This document shows, piece by piece, positions 26,550 to 35,468 of a DNA stretch of 46,840 bases. The position numbers and the translations under genes are program-made. The notes under the pieces are model-generated. The model had not been told where the DNA came from. It made no database searches and was given only the letters and a program-made list of their open reading frames with translations. Position 1 is the first letter of the stretch; each line of letters starts with the position of its first letter. The stretch comes from Burkholderiales bacterium PBB3 (GTDB lineage: Bacteria > Pseudomonadota > Gammaproteobacteria > Burkholderiales > Burkholderiaceae_C), in NCBI GenBank assembly GCA_002256115.1, contig NKIK01000036.1, positions 1 to 46,840 on the forward strand, given 5' to 3'.

Positions 26550-27536
26550 CTAGTCTTGCCGCCCCAGCAGCAGGTATTCCATCAGGGCTTTTTGCACATG
26601 CATGCGGTTTTCGGCTTCATCCCAGACCACGCTTTGCGGGCCATCAATCACTTCGGCCTCTACCTCTTCGCCCCGGTGGGCGGGCAGGCAGTGCATGAAC
26701 AGGGCGTTGGGCGCGGCCACTGCCATCATTTCGCGGCTCACGCGCCAGGCGGCAAAGGCTTCGCGGCGCACTTCGTTCTCGGCCTCAAAGCCCATGCTGG
26801 TCCAGACGTCGGTGGTCACCAAGTCCGCCCCAGCGCAGGCTTCCATCGGGTCGCTATAAGTTTTATAGCTGCTCCCGCACGATCCATGGGCACTAGAGGC
26901 CAATTTGGCATCCACTTCATAGCCACGCGGTGTGCTCACCCGCAGGTTAAAGCCCAGGGTCTCGGCGGCTTGCAGCCAGGTGTTGGCCATGTTGTTGCCG
27001 TCACCCACCCAGGCCACGGTCTTGCCCTCAATCGGGCCCCGGTGCTCAATGAAGGTGAAGATGTCCGCCAAAATTTGGCAGGGGTGAAACTCATTGGTCA
27101 GGCCATTGATCACCGGCACGCGGGAGTGCGCCGCAAAGGCCTCAATCTTGGTTTGCTCAAAGGTGCGGATCATCACGATATCGGTCATGCGGCTGATGAC
27201 CTTGGCGCTGTCTTCAATCGGCTCGGCGCGGCCCAGTTGGCTGTCGCCCGTGGTCAGGTGCACCACGCTGCCGCCCAGCTGGTACATGCCGGCCTCAAAG
27301 CTCACGCGCGTGCGGGTCGATGCCTTTTCAAAAATCATGGCCAGCGTGCGGTCCACCAGTGGGTGGTGGCGCACAAAGGTCTTGAACTTTTGCTTGATAA
27401 ATGCCGCGCGCTCCAGGATGTAGGTGGTCTCCTCACGGCTGAAGTCGGCAAACTGCAGGTAATGCCGCACTGGCGGCGCGCCTTTGGGCAGCGTGCTGGG
27501 CACCCCGTGCTGCAAAGAGGTGGGCAGGGGGCTCAT
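26550..27536 (-). CDS. argF: ornithine carbamoyltransferase
   Basis: Makes citrulline from ornithine and carbamoyl phosphate in arginine synthesis. The 328-residue protein has the carbamoyl-phosphate loop STRTR (73-77), HPCQ (151-154), DVWTSMGFE and HCLPAHRGEE (282-291). ATG 27536 overlaps the argD stop (ATGA), so the genes are coupled. Residues about 209-228, between EVD and DPMEA, are encoded by an interspersed repeat carried in frame (26852-26910). This replaces or extends a surface segment and leaves all catalytic motifs intact, so the enzyme is probably active. Confidence 0.95.
   Translation of the reverse strand: MSPLPTSLQHGVPSTLPKGAPPVRHYLQFADFSREETTYILERAAFIKQKFKTFVRHHPLVDRTLAMIFEKASTRTRVSFEAGMYQLGGSVVHLTTGDSQLGRAEPIEDSAKVISRMTDIVMIRTFEQTKIEAFAAHSRVPVINGLTNEFHPCQILADIFTFIEHRGPIEGKTVAWVGDGNNMANTWLQAAETLGFNLRVSTPRGYEVDAKLASSAHGSCGSSYKTYSDPMEACAGADLVTTDVWTSMGFEAENEVRREAFAAWRVSREMMAVAAPNALFMHCLPAHRGEEVEAEVIDGPQSVVWDEAENRMHVQKALMEYLLLGRQD
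26852..26910 (+). repeat. interspersed repeat, copy 7, inside argF
   Basis: GCTATAAGTTTTATAGCTGC then TCCCGCACGATCCATGGGC, TAGAGGCCAATTTGGCA. It matches the consensus across its whole length but lies within the argF reading frame, antisense to the gene. It is open in the frame used. Confidence 0.85.
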
Positions 27537-28747
27537 GCGGTTTCCTTGAGCAGTGCGCTGATCAGCGGGCACAGAATCGCCACGATTTCATCGGCCTCGG
27601 CCGCGCTCAAAATCAAAGGCGGCACCAGGCGCACCACCGTATCGGCCGTCACGCTGATCAGCAGGCCCGCATCGGCCGCGCGCTGCACCAAAGCGCCGCA
27701 GGGCTGGGCCAAATCGATACCCAGCATCAAACCTTGTCCGCGAATCTCTTTGACTGCGCCGCTGGCCAGTTCATCTTTCAGGGCAAGGGCCAGGCCCGCT
27801 TTGAGGTGTGCACCTACGCTGGCGGCATTGGCCAGCAGGCCGTCTTCTTCCATGATGCGGATGGTTTCTACCCCGGCGCGCATGGCCAGCGGGTTGCCGC
27901 CAAAAGTGGTGCCGTGGTTGCCTGGCGCAAAAATAGTGGCGGCCTTGGGGCCAGCTACCACGGCGCCCACCGGCACGCCGGAGCCCAGGCCCTTGGCCAG
28001 CGGCATCACATCCGGCTTGATACCGGCCCACTGGTGCGCAAACCATTTGCCAGTGCGGCCCATACCGCATTGCACTTCGTCAATCATCAAGAGCCAGTCG
28101 CGTTGGTCGCACAGGGCACGCACCTCGCGCAGGTAGTCCATGTGCATGGGGTTGACGCCGCCTTCGCCCTGAATGGCTTCAAAGAACACGGCCACTACAT
28201 TGGCATTGCCCTCAGTGGCAGCCTTCAGTGCGTCGATGTTGTTGACTGGCACGCGGATAAAGCCTTCCACCAGCGGGCCAAAACCGGCTTGTACTTTGGG
28301 GTTGCCGGTGGCGCTCAGCGTGGCAATGCTGCGGCCATGGAAGGCTTTTTCATAAACCACGATCTCGGGGCGTTCAATGCCCTTGTCGTGCCCAAATTTG
28401 CGCGCCAGTTTCAGGGCGGCCTCGTTGGCCTCCAGGCCCGTGGAGCAAAAGAACACATTGGTCAGGCCGGAACGCTCCACCAGCATCTGCGCCAGCACCT
28501 CCTGGTTGGGCACATGGTAGTAGTTGGAGCTGTGGATGATTTTGCTGATCTGGTCTTGCAGCGCGGGCACCAGCTTGGGGTGGTTGTGCCCCAGGGTATT
28601 GACCGCAATGCCGCCCAGCGCGTCCAGGTATTGTTTGCCCGTGGTATCCCACACGCGGCAACCCTGGCCATGGCTCAGCGCGATGGGCAATCGGCCATAG
28701 GTGTTCATCACATGGGGTGAGGAGGGCGCAGTGGCGGCAACGGTCAT
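27533..28747 (-). CDS. argD: acetylornithine aminotransferase
   Basis: A 404-residue class III PLP aminotransferase of arginine synthesis. Typical segments are RVWDTTGKQYLDALGGIAVN, FFCSTGLEANEAALKLAR, MIDEVQCGMGRTGKW and the PLP lysine Lys252 in PLAKGLGSGVPVGA, followed by HGTTFGGNPLA. Length is normal. It is the first gene of the argD-argF unit and is divergent from the DUF3579 gene. Some family members also act on succinyldiaminopimelate. Confidence 0.94.
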   Translation of the reverse strand: MTVAATAPSSPHVMNTYGRLPIALSHGQGCRVWDTTGKQYLDALGGIAVNTLGHNHPKLVPALQDQISKIIHSSNYYHVPNQEVLAQMLVERSGLTNVFFCSTGLEANEAALKLARKFGHDKGIERPEIVVYEKAFHGRSIATLSATGNPKVQAGFGPLVEGFIRVPVNNIDALKAATEGNANVVAVFFEAIQGEGGVNPMHMDYLREVRALCDQRDWLLMIDEVQCGMGRTGKWFAHQWAGIKPDVMPLAKGLGSGVPVGAVVAGPKAATIFAPGNHGTTFGGNPLAMRAGVETIRIMEEDGLLANAASVGAHLKAGLALALKDELASGAVKEIRGQGLMLGIDLAQPCGALVQRAADAGLLISVTADTVVRLVPPLILSAAEADEIVAILCPLISALLKETA

Positions 28748-28927
28748 TCGGTAACTCCGGGTTGGCTAAAAAACAAGGCGGCCCAAGCTGTGCAAAGGCA
28801 AGTTGGGCCGTTGGAGTCTGATTTTAGGCGCAGTACCCAGTCGCCTTCGGTGACAAATCCACATCACAGTGATGCGAACCATGGTGTGAGCAATGACGCG
28901 CAAGGGGTGCCGTGTTCGTACCGCGCT

Positions 28928-28975
28928 TGTCATCTTCATGACAGCATCACGGTTAGAATTATTGTGCGCTGCACA
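28928..28975. promoter_or_regulatory. two palindromes in the argD/DUF3579 divergent gap
   Basis: TGTCATCTTCATGACA (28928-28943) is a perfect palindrome with a 4-bp spacer, and TGTGCGCTGCACA (28963-28975) has perfect 5-bp arms. The second ends 14 bp before the DUF3579 ATG; TAGAAT between them could be a -10. They may be regulator sites for one or both genes; no regulator is identified. Confidence 0.35.
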
Positions 28976-28989
28976 CTAGCAACGACCCG

Positions 28990-29313
28990 ATGGCATCCAC
29001 ACCCCCTAAAGAGCTCTTCATTCTGGGTATTACCCACCAAGGCAAGACGTTTCGCCCCAGCGATTGGGCTGAGCGCCTGGCGGGTGTGATGAGCCAGTTT
29101 CGCCCTGGCGGGCCCCAGCCAGGCAGCCATTTGGGTTATTCGCCCTGGTGCGTCCCCACATCATTTGGCCCGACCAAATGCGTCATCGTGCACAGCGACC
29201 TGCGTGACTATGACGTCATGGCCTGGGACTTTTGCCTGAACTTTGCCAAAGACAACGAGCTGCAAGTGAGCGAGACCCGGCCCCTGCTGACGCCGCGGGA
29301 AGACAAGGCCTAG
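28990..29313 (+). CDS. DUF3579 family protein
   Basis: A 107-residue protein: ELFILGITHQGKTFRPSDWAERLAGVM, shown here by its landmarks ITHQGKTFRPSDWAERL, YSPWCVPT, KCVIVHSDLRDYD and MAWDFCLNFAKDN. This is the DUF3579 pattern seen beside argD/argF in Burkholderiales. The function is unknown. It is divergent from argD, with two palindromes between them. Confidence 0.85.
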   Translation: MASTPPKELFILGITHQGKTFRPSDWAERLAGVMSQFRPGGPQPGSHLGYSPWCVPTSFGPTKCVIVHSDLRDYDVMAWDFCLNFAKDNELQVSETRPLLTPREDKA

Positions 29314-29347
29314 CGGGGCAGGGCCTGCGCATTGACGAGGGCTAGCC

Positions 29348-30046
29348 ATGATTCAATGTGTGTTGGTGGATGATGATCCGGCGATCCGAAGCCTGCTGGT
29401 GGAGTACCTGGAGCAGTTCGGGTTTGCCGTACGCGCGGTGGGCGACGTACGCAGCCTGCGCCAAGAATTGGCGCGCACAACATTTGACGTGCTGCTATTG
29501 GACTTGATGCTGCCAGACGAAGACGGCCTCAGCGTTTGCCAATGGGTGCGGCGCGAGCACGCTGTCATGCCCGTGATCATGCTGACGGCGCAGGGCGACC
29601 CGGCATCCCGCGTGCTGGGCCTGGAGCTGGGCGCGGACGATTACCTCGCTAAACCGTTTGAGCCCCGCGAACTGGTCGCGCGCATCAAGGCCGTGCTACG
29701 CAGAGGGCGGGGTGCTGCGGTGGCGGTTGCCAAGCTGGTGCGCTTTGACAGCTGGACGTTTGACCGGGTGCGCCGCGAGCTGATGGCTGCGGATGGCACG
29801 GTGGTGGCCCTGTCTGCGGCTGAGTTTCGTTTGCTGTGCGCTTTTCTGGAGCACCCGGGTCGCTTGCTGTCTCGTGATCGTTTGATTGATTTGTCGCGTG
29901 CGCCAGGTGTGGTGGTCAGTGATCGCAGCGTGGATTTGGCGGTGTCGCGGCTGCGCAGCAAGCTGGACGGCAAAGACCGAGACAGATCGCTGATCCGCAC
30001 GGTGCGGGGTGAGGGCTATTTGTTCGATGGGGGAGTGCAACTATGA
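29348..30046 (+). CDS. OmpR-family response regulator
   Basis: A 232-residue regulator. The receiver domain has acidic residues Asp8-10, phosphoacceptor Asp52 (LLDLMLPDEDG), Thr80 and Lys102 (DYLAKPFEP). The C-terminal winged helix follows (VALSAAEFRLLCAFLEHPGR, then VDLAVSRLRSKL and IRTVRGEGYLF). Its stop overlaps the kinase ATG (ATGA), so the pair is coupled. The signal and target genes are unknown; the nearest possible target is the secreted dioxygenase-like gene. Confidence 0.94.
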   Translation: MIQCVLVDDDPAIRSLLVEYLEQFGFAVRAVGDVRSLRQELARTTFDVLLLDLMLPDEDGLSVCQWVRREHAVMPVIMLTAQGDPASRVLGLELGADDYLAKPFEPRELVARIKAVLRRGRGAAVAVAKLVRFDSWTFDRVRRELMAADGTVVALSAAEFRLLCAFLEHPGRLLSRDRLIDLSRAPGVVVSDRSVDLAVSRLRSKLDGKDRDRSLIRTVRGEGYLFDGGVQL

Positions 30047-31257
30047 CGTTGCGCCGGTTCGACACCTTGTTTGTGCGGCTGTTTGTGCTGATGTGGCTCA
30101 CGCTGGTGCTGAGCCATATGGCCGCCTTTTTGACCGTGACATCCGGGCGCGGCGGGGAGCCACCCGGCCGGGCCACTCCCACGTTTCCCTCACTTCCGCC
30201 AGGCGATTTGTGGGCCGCCCACGGCCCAGAAGCCCGCCCGCCGCCGGCCGACTCCCGGCCTATGCCGCCCTCTTCACCACCGCCGCCACCTCCGCAGAAT
30301 GCGCGCGGCCCCGGTGTCGGTCCTGGACCAGGCCCTGGCCCCGGTGATAGCGCCCCGGCGTTGGCGCGGGCGGATTTGTGGCTTGACTATGGGGTGCGGC
30401 TGTTTGTGATTGCCTTTGGGGCCTGGTTGGGCGCACGCTGGTTGTCGCTGCCCATGCGCCGTTTGTCGTCGGCAGCTCAGGGGCTGGCACAGTCGTTTGG
30501 TGGCGCGGCCGCTGCACCCTCCTTAGATGAGCAGCGCGGCACGGTAGAGGTGCGTGATGCAGCGGCAGTGTTCAACCACATGGCGCTGCGCTTGCAGCAG
30601 CAATTTGATGCGCGCGGGCTGCACATGGCGGCGGTGTCGCATGACCTGCGCACACCGCTCACCCGCCTGCGCATGCGTATTGCGCACATCCCAGACGCTT
30701 CTCAGCAGCAGGCCGCGGCGGCGGACATTCATGAGATGGATGAACTCATCGGCGACACGCTGGCGGTGCTGCGCGAGCAAAACGACGGCAGCGGTGCGCG
30801 CCCGGTGGATGTGGCTGCGTTTTTGCAAGCCCTGGTCGATGATCTGGCGGATCAGGGCAATGCGGTCACGCTGGCACCGCCTTTGCCTATGCGGGTGCTT
30901 GCCCACCCGGTGGCACTGCGGCGCGTGCTGGGCAATTTGCTGGGCAATGCACTGCGCCATGGCGGCAGCGCCGAGGTGTCGGCAGAGCGCACTGGGCAAC
31001 GGCTGCAGATTTGGGTGGACGACCGCGGGCCGGGTATTGCCCCCGAGCTGCTGACACGGGCGTTCGAGCCCTGGGTTCGGCTGGCCGACCCGGTGGCCGG
31101 GGCCGCGCCGCAGGCGGCCAAGCCCTCTTTGGCAGGGCACGGCTTGGGTTTGGCTATCGCCCGTGACTTGGCGCAGCGCGATGGCGGTAGCGTCAGTTTG
31201 CACAACCGCCCCGGCGGTGGGTTGCGTGCCTGCCTGGACTTGCCCGCCCTGGTTTGA
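30043..31257 (+). CDS. EnvZ-type sensor histidine kinase
   Basis: A 404-residue membrane kinase. Helices lie at about 9-35 and 112-134, and the short periplasmic stretch between (about 36-108) is mostly Pro, Gly and Ala, including PPSSPPPPPPQ and VGPGPGPGPGD. A HAMP-like linker follows, then His200 in AAVSHDLRTPLTRLR, the N box NLLGNALRHG, DDRGPGIAPE and GHGLGLAIARD. All kinase motifs are complete. The sensor region is too short and low in complexity to name a ligand. Confidence 0.93.
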   Translation: MTLRRFDTLFVRLFVLMWLTLVLSHMAAFLTVTSGRGGEPPGRATPTFPSLPPGDLWAAHGPEARPPPADSRPMPPSSPPPPPPQNARGPGVGPGPGPGPGDSAPALARADLWLDYGVRLFVIAFGAWLGARWLSLPMRRLSSAAQGLAQSFGGAAAAPSLDEQRGTVEVRDAAAVFNHMALRLQQQFDARGLHMAAVSHDLRTPLTRLRMRIAHIPDASQQQAAAADIHEMDELIGDTLAVLREQNDGSGARPVDVAAFLQALVDDLADQGNAVTLAPPLPMRVLAHPVALRRVLGNLLGNALRHGGSAEVSAERTGQRLQIWVDDRGPGIAPELLTRAFEPWVRLADPVAGAAPQAAKPSLAGHGLGLAIARDLAQRDGGSVSLHNRPGGGLRACLDLPALV

Positions 31258-31372
31258 ATTCTGGCGCGCTGGTGCTTTTGCCGATTGTGTCCAAGCTGAC
31301 ACACATTGCCATTAATGCGGAAACATTCGGGTAAGACACTGCAGCTCTGTTTACTAGATGAGGACCTTTGCC

Positions 31373-32404
31373 ATGCATGACCACGGATTAATTCACGACC
31401 TTGCCACCTTAAACCAGCGCGCCGCAGGCCGGCGCAGTGCCTTGCGCTGGCTGGCTGCCGGCATCACGGCACCTGTCGGTTTGTTGGCCTCCAAGGGGCT
31501 GCTGGCCCAGCAATCCACCAGTGATACGAACACAGTTTTTGCCTACGCGGAATCGGCCTACGGGCAGTGGTTTCCCGGCCCGCAGAGCAATTTGGTCGGT
31601 AGCGACTATGTCTACCGCTACTACCCCTCCACGGGCAACTACATCGGGGTGCGGGCGGAGCGTGTCTATGTGTACGGCCCCTTGCTGGGAACTTCTTTGG
31701 TTGACGTAGGCCCGGTATCCGCATTTGTGGCGCTCGCTAACGGCAGCGCGGGCGCAAGCAGCTGCAGCCTGATACCGGAGGAGACGGCAGGCCCGTATCC
31801 AGGCGACGGCTCTAACAGCAATGGCACGGGCATCGCCAACGCACTGAGCCTGTCCGGCATAGTCCGCAGCGACATTCGGTCCAGCATTGGCGGCGCTACG
31901 GGCACCGCACTGGGCGTGCCTTTGACCATCCAACTCAACCTGGTGAATGTGGGGGGCTCTTGTGCGCCGCTGTCAGGCTACGCGGTCTACCTGTGGCACT
32001 GCACGCGTGATGGTTTGTATTCCATGTATTCCAGCGGCGTGACTGGGCAGAACTTTTTGCGCGGGGTTCAAACTACGGACACCAGCGGCACGGCCACTTT
32101 TGTGAGTATTTTTCCGGGGTGCTATGCGGGTCGCATGCCGCATATTCACTTTGAAGTCTTCCGCAGTCTGGCTGCCGCCACCAGCGCCAGCGGGAAAATC
32201 AAAACCTCCCAGATCGCTTTTCCGGTGGCAACCTGCCAGCAGGCCTACACCGCAGACGGCTACAGCGCCAGCGTGCGCAATCTCGCACAGATGAGTTTCT
32301 CTAACGACAACGTGTTCAGCGATGGAACCAGCTTGCAGTTGGCTAGCGTGCGCGGCGACAACAGCAGTGGCTATGTGGCCAACCTGCAGGTGGGGGTGAA
32401 CTAG
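31373..32404 (+). CDS. secreted intradiol dioxygenase-like protein
   Basis: A 343-residue exported protein. A twin-arginine signal (RRSALRWLAAGI) is at about 20-45. A small domain (about 54-103) reads AYAESAYGQWF and YVYRYYPSTGNYIGVRAERV, a module seen in secreted betaproteobacterial proteins. The intradiol ring-cleavage fold follows: ETAGPYPGDG, Tyr216 in DGLYSMY, Tyr251 in FPGCYAGR, and His257 and His259 in PHIHFEVF, giving the Fe(III) set. The substrate is unknown; an exported ring-cleavage-like enzyme is unusual. ATG 31373 is preferred over 31358 because ATGAGGACC gives a ribosome site. Confidence 0.82.
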   Translation: MHDHGLIHDLATLNQRAAGRRSALRWLAAGITAPVGLLASKGLLAQQSTSDTNTVFAYAESAYGQWFPGPQSNLVGSDYVYRYYPSTGNYIGVRAERVYVYGPLLGTSLVDVGPVSAFVALANGSAGASSCSLIPEETAGPYPGDGSNSNGTGIANALSLSGIVRSDIRSSIGGATGTALGVPLTIQLNLVNVGGSCAPLSGYAVYLWHCTRDGLYSMYSSGVTGQNFLRGVQTTDTSGTATFVSIFPGCYAGRMPHIHFEVFRSLAAATSASGKIKTSQIAFPVATCQQAYTADGYSASVRNLAQMSFSNDNVFSDGTSLQLASVRGDNSSGYVANLQVGVN

Positions 32405-32428
32405 CCCGCGTTCACAAATTGCGCCCAC

Positions 32429-32456
32429 AAAAAAGCCGTCTTACGACGGCTTTTTT
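32429..32456 (+). terminator. bidirectional intrinsic terminator
   Basis: AAAAAAGCCGTC, loop TTAC, GACGGCTTTTTT. The symmetric A- and T-runs allow it to end both the dioxygenase-like gene and the convergent rpsT transcript. Confidence 0.9.
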
Positions 32457-32545
32457 GCTTTGCTGACAGCGCACCCGTTACAAACGGCACAGGGTGGTTT
32501 AAAGCACCCTGCGTGCGATTTGCCTAAAAATTAGGCGGCAGGTAT

Positions 32546-32845
32546 TTAAGCTGCCAGGGCCAAGGCTTTCACCTTGGTTGCCAGACGGCTCTTGTCACGA
32601 GCGGCCTTGTTCTTGTGGAAGATGCCCTTGTCAGCCACGGTGTCCACCACGGCTTGCATCTTCGCAAACAATTCTGCTGCTTTGGTCTTGTCACCAGCAA
32701 CCACAGCCTTTTCCACGTTCTTCACCGCGGTGCGATATTTGGAGCGCAGGGAGGTGTTTGCTGCATTGATTTTGATGTCCTGACGGACGCGTTTACGGCC
32801 CGACGCCAGGCGTGGGTTCTTTTTCTTCGGCTTAGTAGATGCCAT
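32546..32845 (-). CDS. rpsT: 30S ribosomal protein S20
   Basis: A 99-residue, strongly basic protein. The start [20 protein letters not shown], the central [19 protein letters not shown] and the C-terminal [19 protein letters not shown] are typical S20. It binds 16S rRNA early in 30S assembly. ATG 32845 is the family start; a longer frame would add an unrelated leader. It is divergent from murJ, a common order in Burkholderiales. Confidence 0.97.
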   Translation of the reverse strand: MASTKPKKKNPRLASGRKRVRQDIKINAANTSLRSKYRTAVKNVEKAVVAGDKTKAAELFAKMQAVVDTVADKGIFHKNKAARDKSRLATKVKALALAA

Positions 32846-33015
32846 GATATGTGTTCCTTGTGTCTGAGGATGATGCCAGCAAAGCCGATGATTATATACC
32901 GGCGCGGAAGACGGGCCAATGTGCATCAACGCCAAGGCAATTTCCCGCCGGGCCGCCCCAAGGGGAGGGGGCAGCGACCCGTGAAACGGCGGAGCGTGGG
33001 GGCTACACTCGCTTG

Positions 33016-34581
33016 GTGAGTCTTCTTAAATCTGCTTCTACAGTGTCGCTTTGGACACTGCTCTCCCGCATTACCGGCCTGGTACGCGAACTCCTGATGG
33101 CGGCCATGTTTGGTGCCAGCGCCATGACGGACGCCTTCAATGTGGCCTTTCGCATCCCCAATCTGTTTCGCCGTTTGTTTGCCGAAGGGGCTTTCAGCCA
33201 AGCCTTTGTGCCGTCCCTGGCCGCCAGCAAGGCGCAGCATGGCGAGGAGGCTACCGCCGCTTTGATCGACCGGGTGGCCACGTTGTTGGCCTGGGCCTTG
33301 GTGGGGACCTGCGTGTTGGGCGTGCTGGCAGCGCCTTTGCTGGTCTGGGCCATGGCCAGCGGCCTGAAGCAAGACCCGCAGGGCTATGACGCTGCCGTGT
33401 TCCTCACCCGCATCATGTTTCCTTATATCGGCTTTATGTCGATGGTGGCTTTGTCGTCTGGTATTTTGAACACCTGGCGGCGTTTTGCGGTGCCTGCCGC
33501 CACGCCGGTCTTGCTGAACCTGGCAATGATCGCTGCGGCTTGGCTGCTGGCACCCTGGTTCAAGGCCCGTGGTATTGAACCCATCTACGCCATGGGCGTG
33601 GGGGTGATGGTGGGTGGTGTTTTGCAGCTCGCGGTACAGGTGCCGGTGTTGTTGCGTATGGGCCTGTTGCCCCGGATTGGTGTCAATGGGGCGGCTGTCA
33701 AAGATGCCTGGAATGACCCCGCCACCCGCGCCATTGCCCGCCTGATGCTGCCGGCCCTGCTGGGGGTCAGCGTGGCGCAGATCTCCTTGCTGATCAACAC
33801 GCAAATCGCTTCACATTTGGCCACCGGCAGTGTCAGTTGGCTCACTTATGCAGACCGTCTGATGGAATTCCCCACCGCCATGCTGGGTGTGGCCCTGGGC
33901 GTGGTGCTGATGCCGCAGCTGTCGGCGGCGCGGGCGGCCAACGATGGCCAAAAGTACTCCGATATGCTGGATTGGGGCCTGCGTATGGTGGTGTTGCTGT
34001 CGGTGCCCTGCGCGGTGGCACTGCTCACGTTTTCCAAGCCGCTGGTGGCTGTGCTCTACCACTACGGCAAGTTTTCGGCGCTAGATGTGCAGCAAACCGC
34101 TTGGGCGCTGATGGGCTGGGGGGCGGGCCTGGTGGGAATTGTGGCTATCAAGGTGCTGGCACCTGGCTATTACGCCAACCAAGACATCAAAACCCCAGTG
34201 CGCATTGCCATCGTCGTGCTGGTCATTACCCAATTGCTCAATCTGGCCTTCGTGCCTCTGTTTCAGCAGGCGGGCCTGTCCTTGTCCATTGGCCTGGGTG
34301 CGTTGATCAACGCGACCTGGCTGCTGGTGGGGCTGTTGCGGCGTAAAAGCTACCGCCCTTTGCCCGGCTGGGGGCGGCTCGCATTGCAAGTGTTGGCAGC
34401 CAGCGCGCTGCTGGTGATTTATCTGATGTGGGCGCAACAGGCCTTCGATTGGATTGCGCTGGCTGGCCAGCCGCTGTACCGGATTGGATTGCTGGCGGCC
34501 GTGTTGCTGGGGGCCGTGGTCTTGTATTTGGGGGCCGCTTGGGCTGCGGGCCTCAATCTGCGAGAATTTCTACGCCGATAA
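33016..34581 (+). CDS. murJ: lipid II flippase MurJ
   Basis: A 521-residue, 14-helix inner-membrane protein that flips the peptidoglycan precursor lipid II. The start [20 protein letters not shown], then [32 protein letters not shown] and AFSQAFVP are diagnostic of MurJ/MviN. The start is GTG 33016; a TTG three bases earlier is possible. The open frame extends back to 32851 but those codons are unrelated and overlap the divergent rpsT promoter. Confidence 0.95.
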   Translation: MSLLKSASTVSLWTLLSRITGLVRELLMAAMFGASAMTDAFNVAFRIPNLFRRLFAEGAFSQAFVPSLAASKAQHGEEATAALIDRVATLLAWALVGTCVLGVLAAPLLVWAMASGLKQDPQGYDAAVFLTRIMFPYIGFMSMVALSSGILNTWRRFAVPAATPVLLNLAMIAAAWLLAPWFKARGIEPIYAMGVGVMVGGVLQLAVQVPVLLRMGLLPRIGVNGAAVKDAWNDPATRAIARLMLPALLGVSVAQISLLINTQIASHLATGSVSWLTYADRLMEFPTAMLGVALGVVLMPQLSAARAANDGQKYSDMLDWGLRMVVLLSVPCAVALLTFSKPLVAVLYHYGKFSALDVQQTAWALMGWGAGLVGIVAIKVLAPGYYANQDIKTPVRIAIVVLVITQLLNLAFVPLFQQAGLSLSIGLGALINATWLLVGLLRRKSYRPLPGWGRLALQVLAASALLVIYLMWAQQAFDWIALAGQPLYRIGLLAAVLLGAVVLYLGAAWAAGLNLREFLRR

Positions 34582-34596
34582 ACGACTTTTGCCGCC

Positions 34597-35448
34597 ATGC
34601 CGCTGTCTTTTGCGCCCCTGTCGCCCCTGCAGTACTTTGCATCCCTGGTGCAAAGCGACGATGACTTTGCACTCTTTGAAGCCGCGGTGTGCCTGGCGCA
34701 AGACGAATACCCCGACCTGGATGTGCAAAGTGTGCTGGGCGATGTGGATCTGCTGCTGGCCCGCGTCAAGCGGCGGCTGGCGCCCGATGCCGGGCAAGTG
34801 CAAAAGCTGCGCATCCTGAACCAGTTCTTTTTTCGGGACCTGGATTTCGGTGGCAACTTGAACGACTTTTACGACCCCGACAACAGCTTTATCCACGCCA
34901 TGCTGCGCACCCGCCGGGGCATTCCCATCTCATTGGCGGTGCTGTGGATGGAGTTGGCGCAGGGCTTAGGCCTGTCGGTACGCGGCGTGGGTTTTCCGGG
35001 GCACTTTATGGTCAAGGTGCATTTGCCCATGGGTCAGGCGGTGATTGATCCTTTGAGCGGTAAATCGCTCAGCCGTGAGCAACTGGCAGAGCAACTGGAG
35101 CCATTCCGGCGGCGCAGCGGTTTGCTGGATGAGTTTGAGGTGCCGCTGGGGCTGTATTTGCAGGCAGCGCCTGCGCGGGAAATCATCGCCCGCATGCTGC
35201 GCAACCTCAAGGAAATTTTCACCACGCAGATGGACTGGGAGCGCCTGCTGGCGGTGCAAGATCGCTTGGTGATCTTGCTACCCGACTCCTGGTCGGAATA
35301 CCGAGACCGTGGGCTGGCCCATGCCGAGTTGGGCCATTCGGAAGAGGCTTTGTCGGATCTGGAGCGCTATCTGGACCATGCCGAAGATTTGGTGGACGTC
35401 GAAGCGATTACCGACCGGGTTGACTTTTTACGCCGACTCAAAGGCTAG
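34597..35448 (+). CDS. SirB1-family transglutaminase-like/TPR protein
   Basis: A 283-residue protein of the SirB1 family. The N-terminal part contains the transglutaminase-like core without a clear catalytic cysteine: LRTRRGIPISLAVLWMELA and VGFPGHFMVK, then IDPLSGK. The C-terminal about 90 residues form helical TPR-like repeats (DSWSEYRDRGLAHAELGH, SEEALSDLERYL). The function is not established. It follows murJ by 15 bp and is likely co-transcribed. Confidence 0.88.
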   Translation: MPLSFAPLSPLQYFASLVQSDDDFALFEAAVCLAQDEYPDLDVQSVLGDVDLLLARVKRRLAPDAGQVQKLRILNQFFFRDLDFGGNLNDFYDPDNSFIHAMLRTRRGIPISLAVLWMELAQGLGLSVRGVGFPGHFMVKVHLPMGQAVIDPLSGKSLSREQLAEQLEPFRRRSGLLDEFEVPLGLYLQAAPAREIIARMLRNLKEIFTTQMDWERLLAVQDRLVILLPDSWSEYRDRGLAHAELGHSEEALSDLERYLDHAEDLVDVEAITDRVDFLRRLKG

Positions 35449-35468
35449 CTAAATGCTTAGTTGAGTGG

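Noticed and set aside
26511..28136. 541-codon open frame on the plus strand
   Set aside because: It is antisense to argF and argD, whose products are unmistakable; the translation is low in complexity and unlike any protein. High GC keeps the opposite strand open.
27734..28720. 328-codon open frame on the plus strand
   Set aside because: Antisense shadow of argD.
30250..30360. Simple-sequence CCGCC/GGCCC-rich stretch as a possible repeat element
   Set aside because: It codes in frame for the Pro/Gly-rich part of the sensor kinase and is explained by that.
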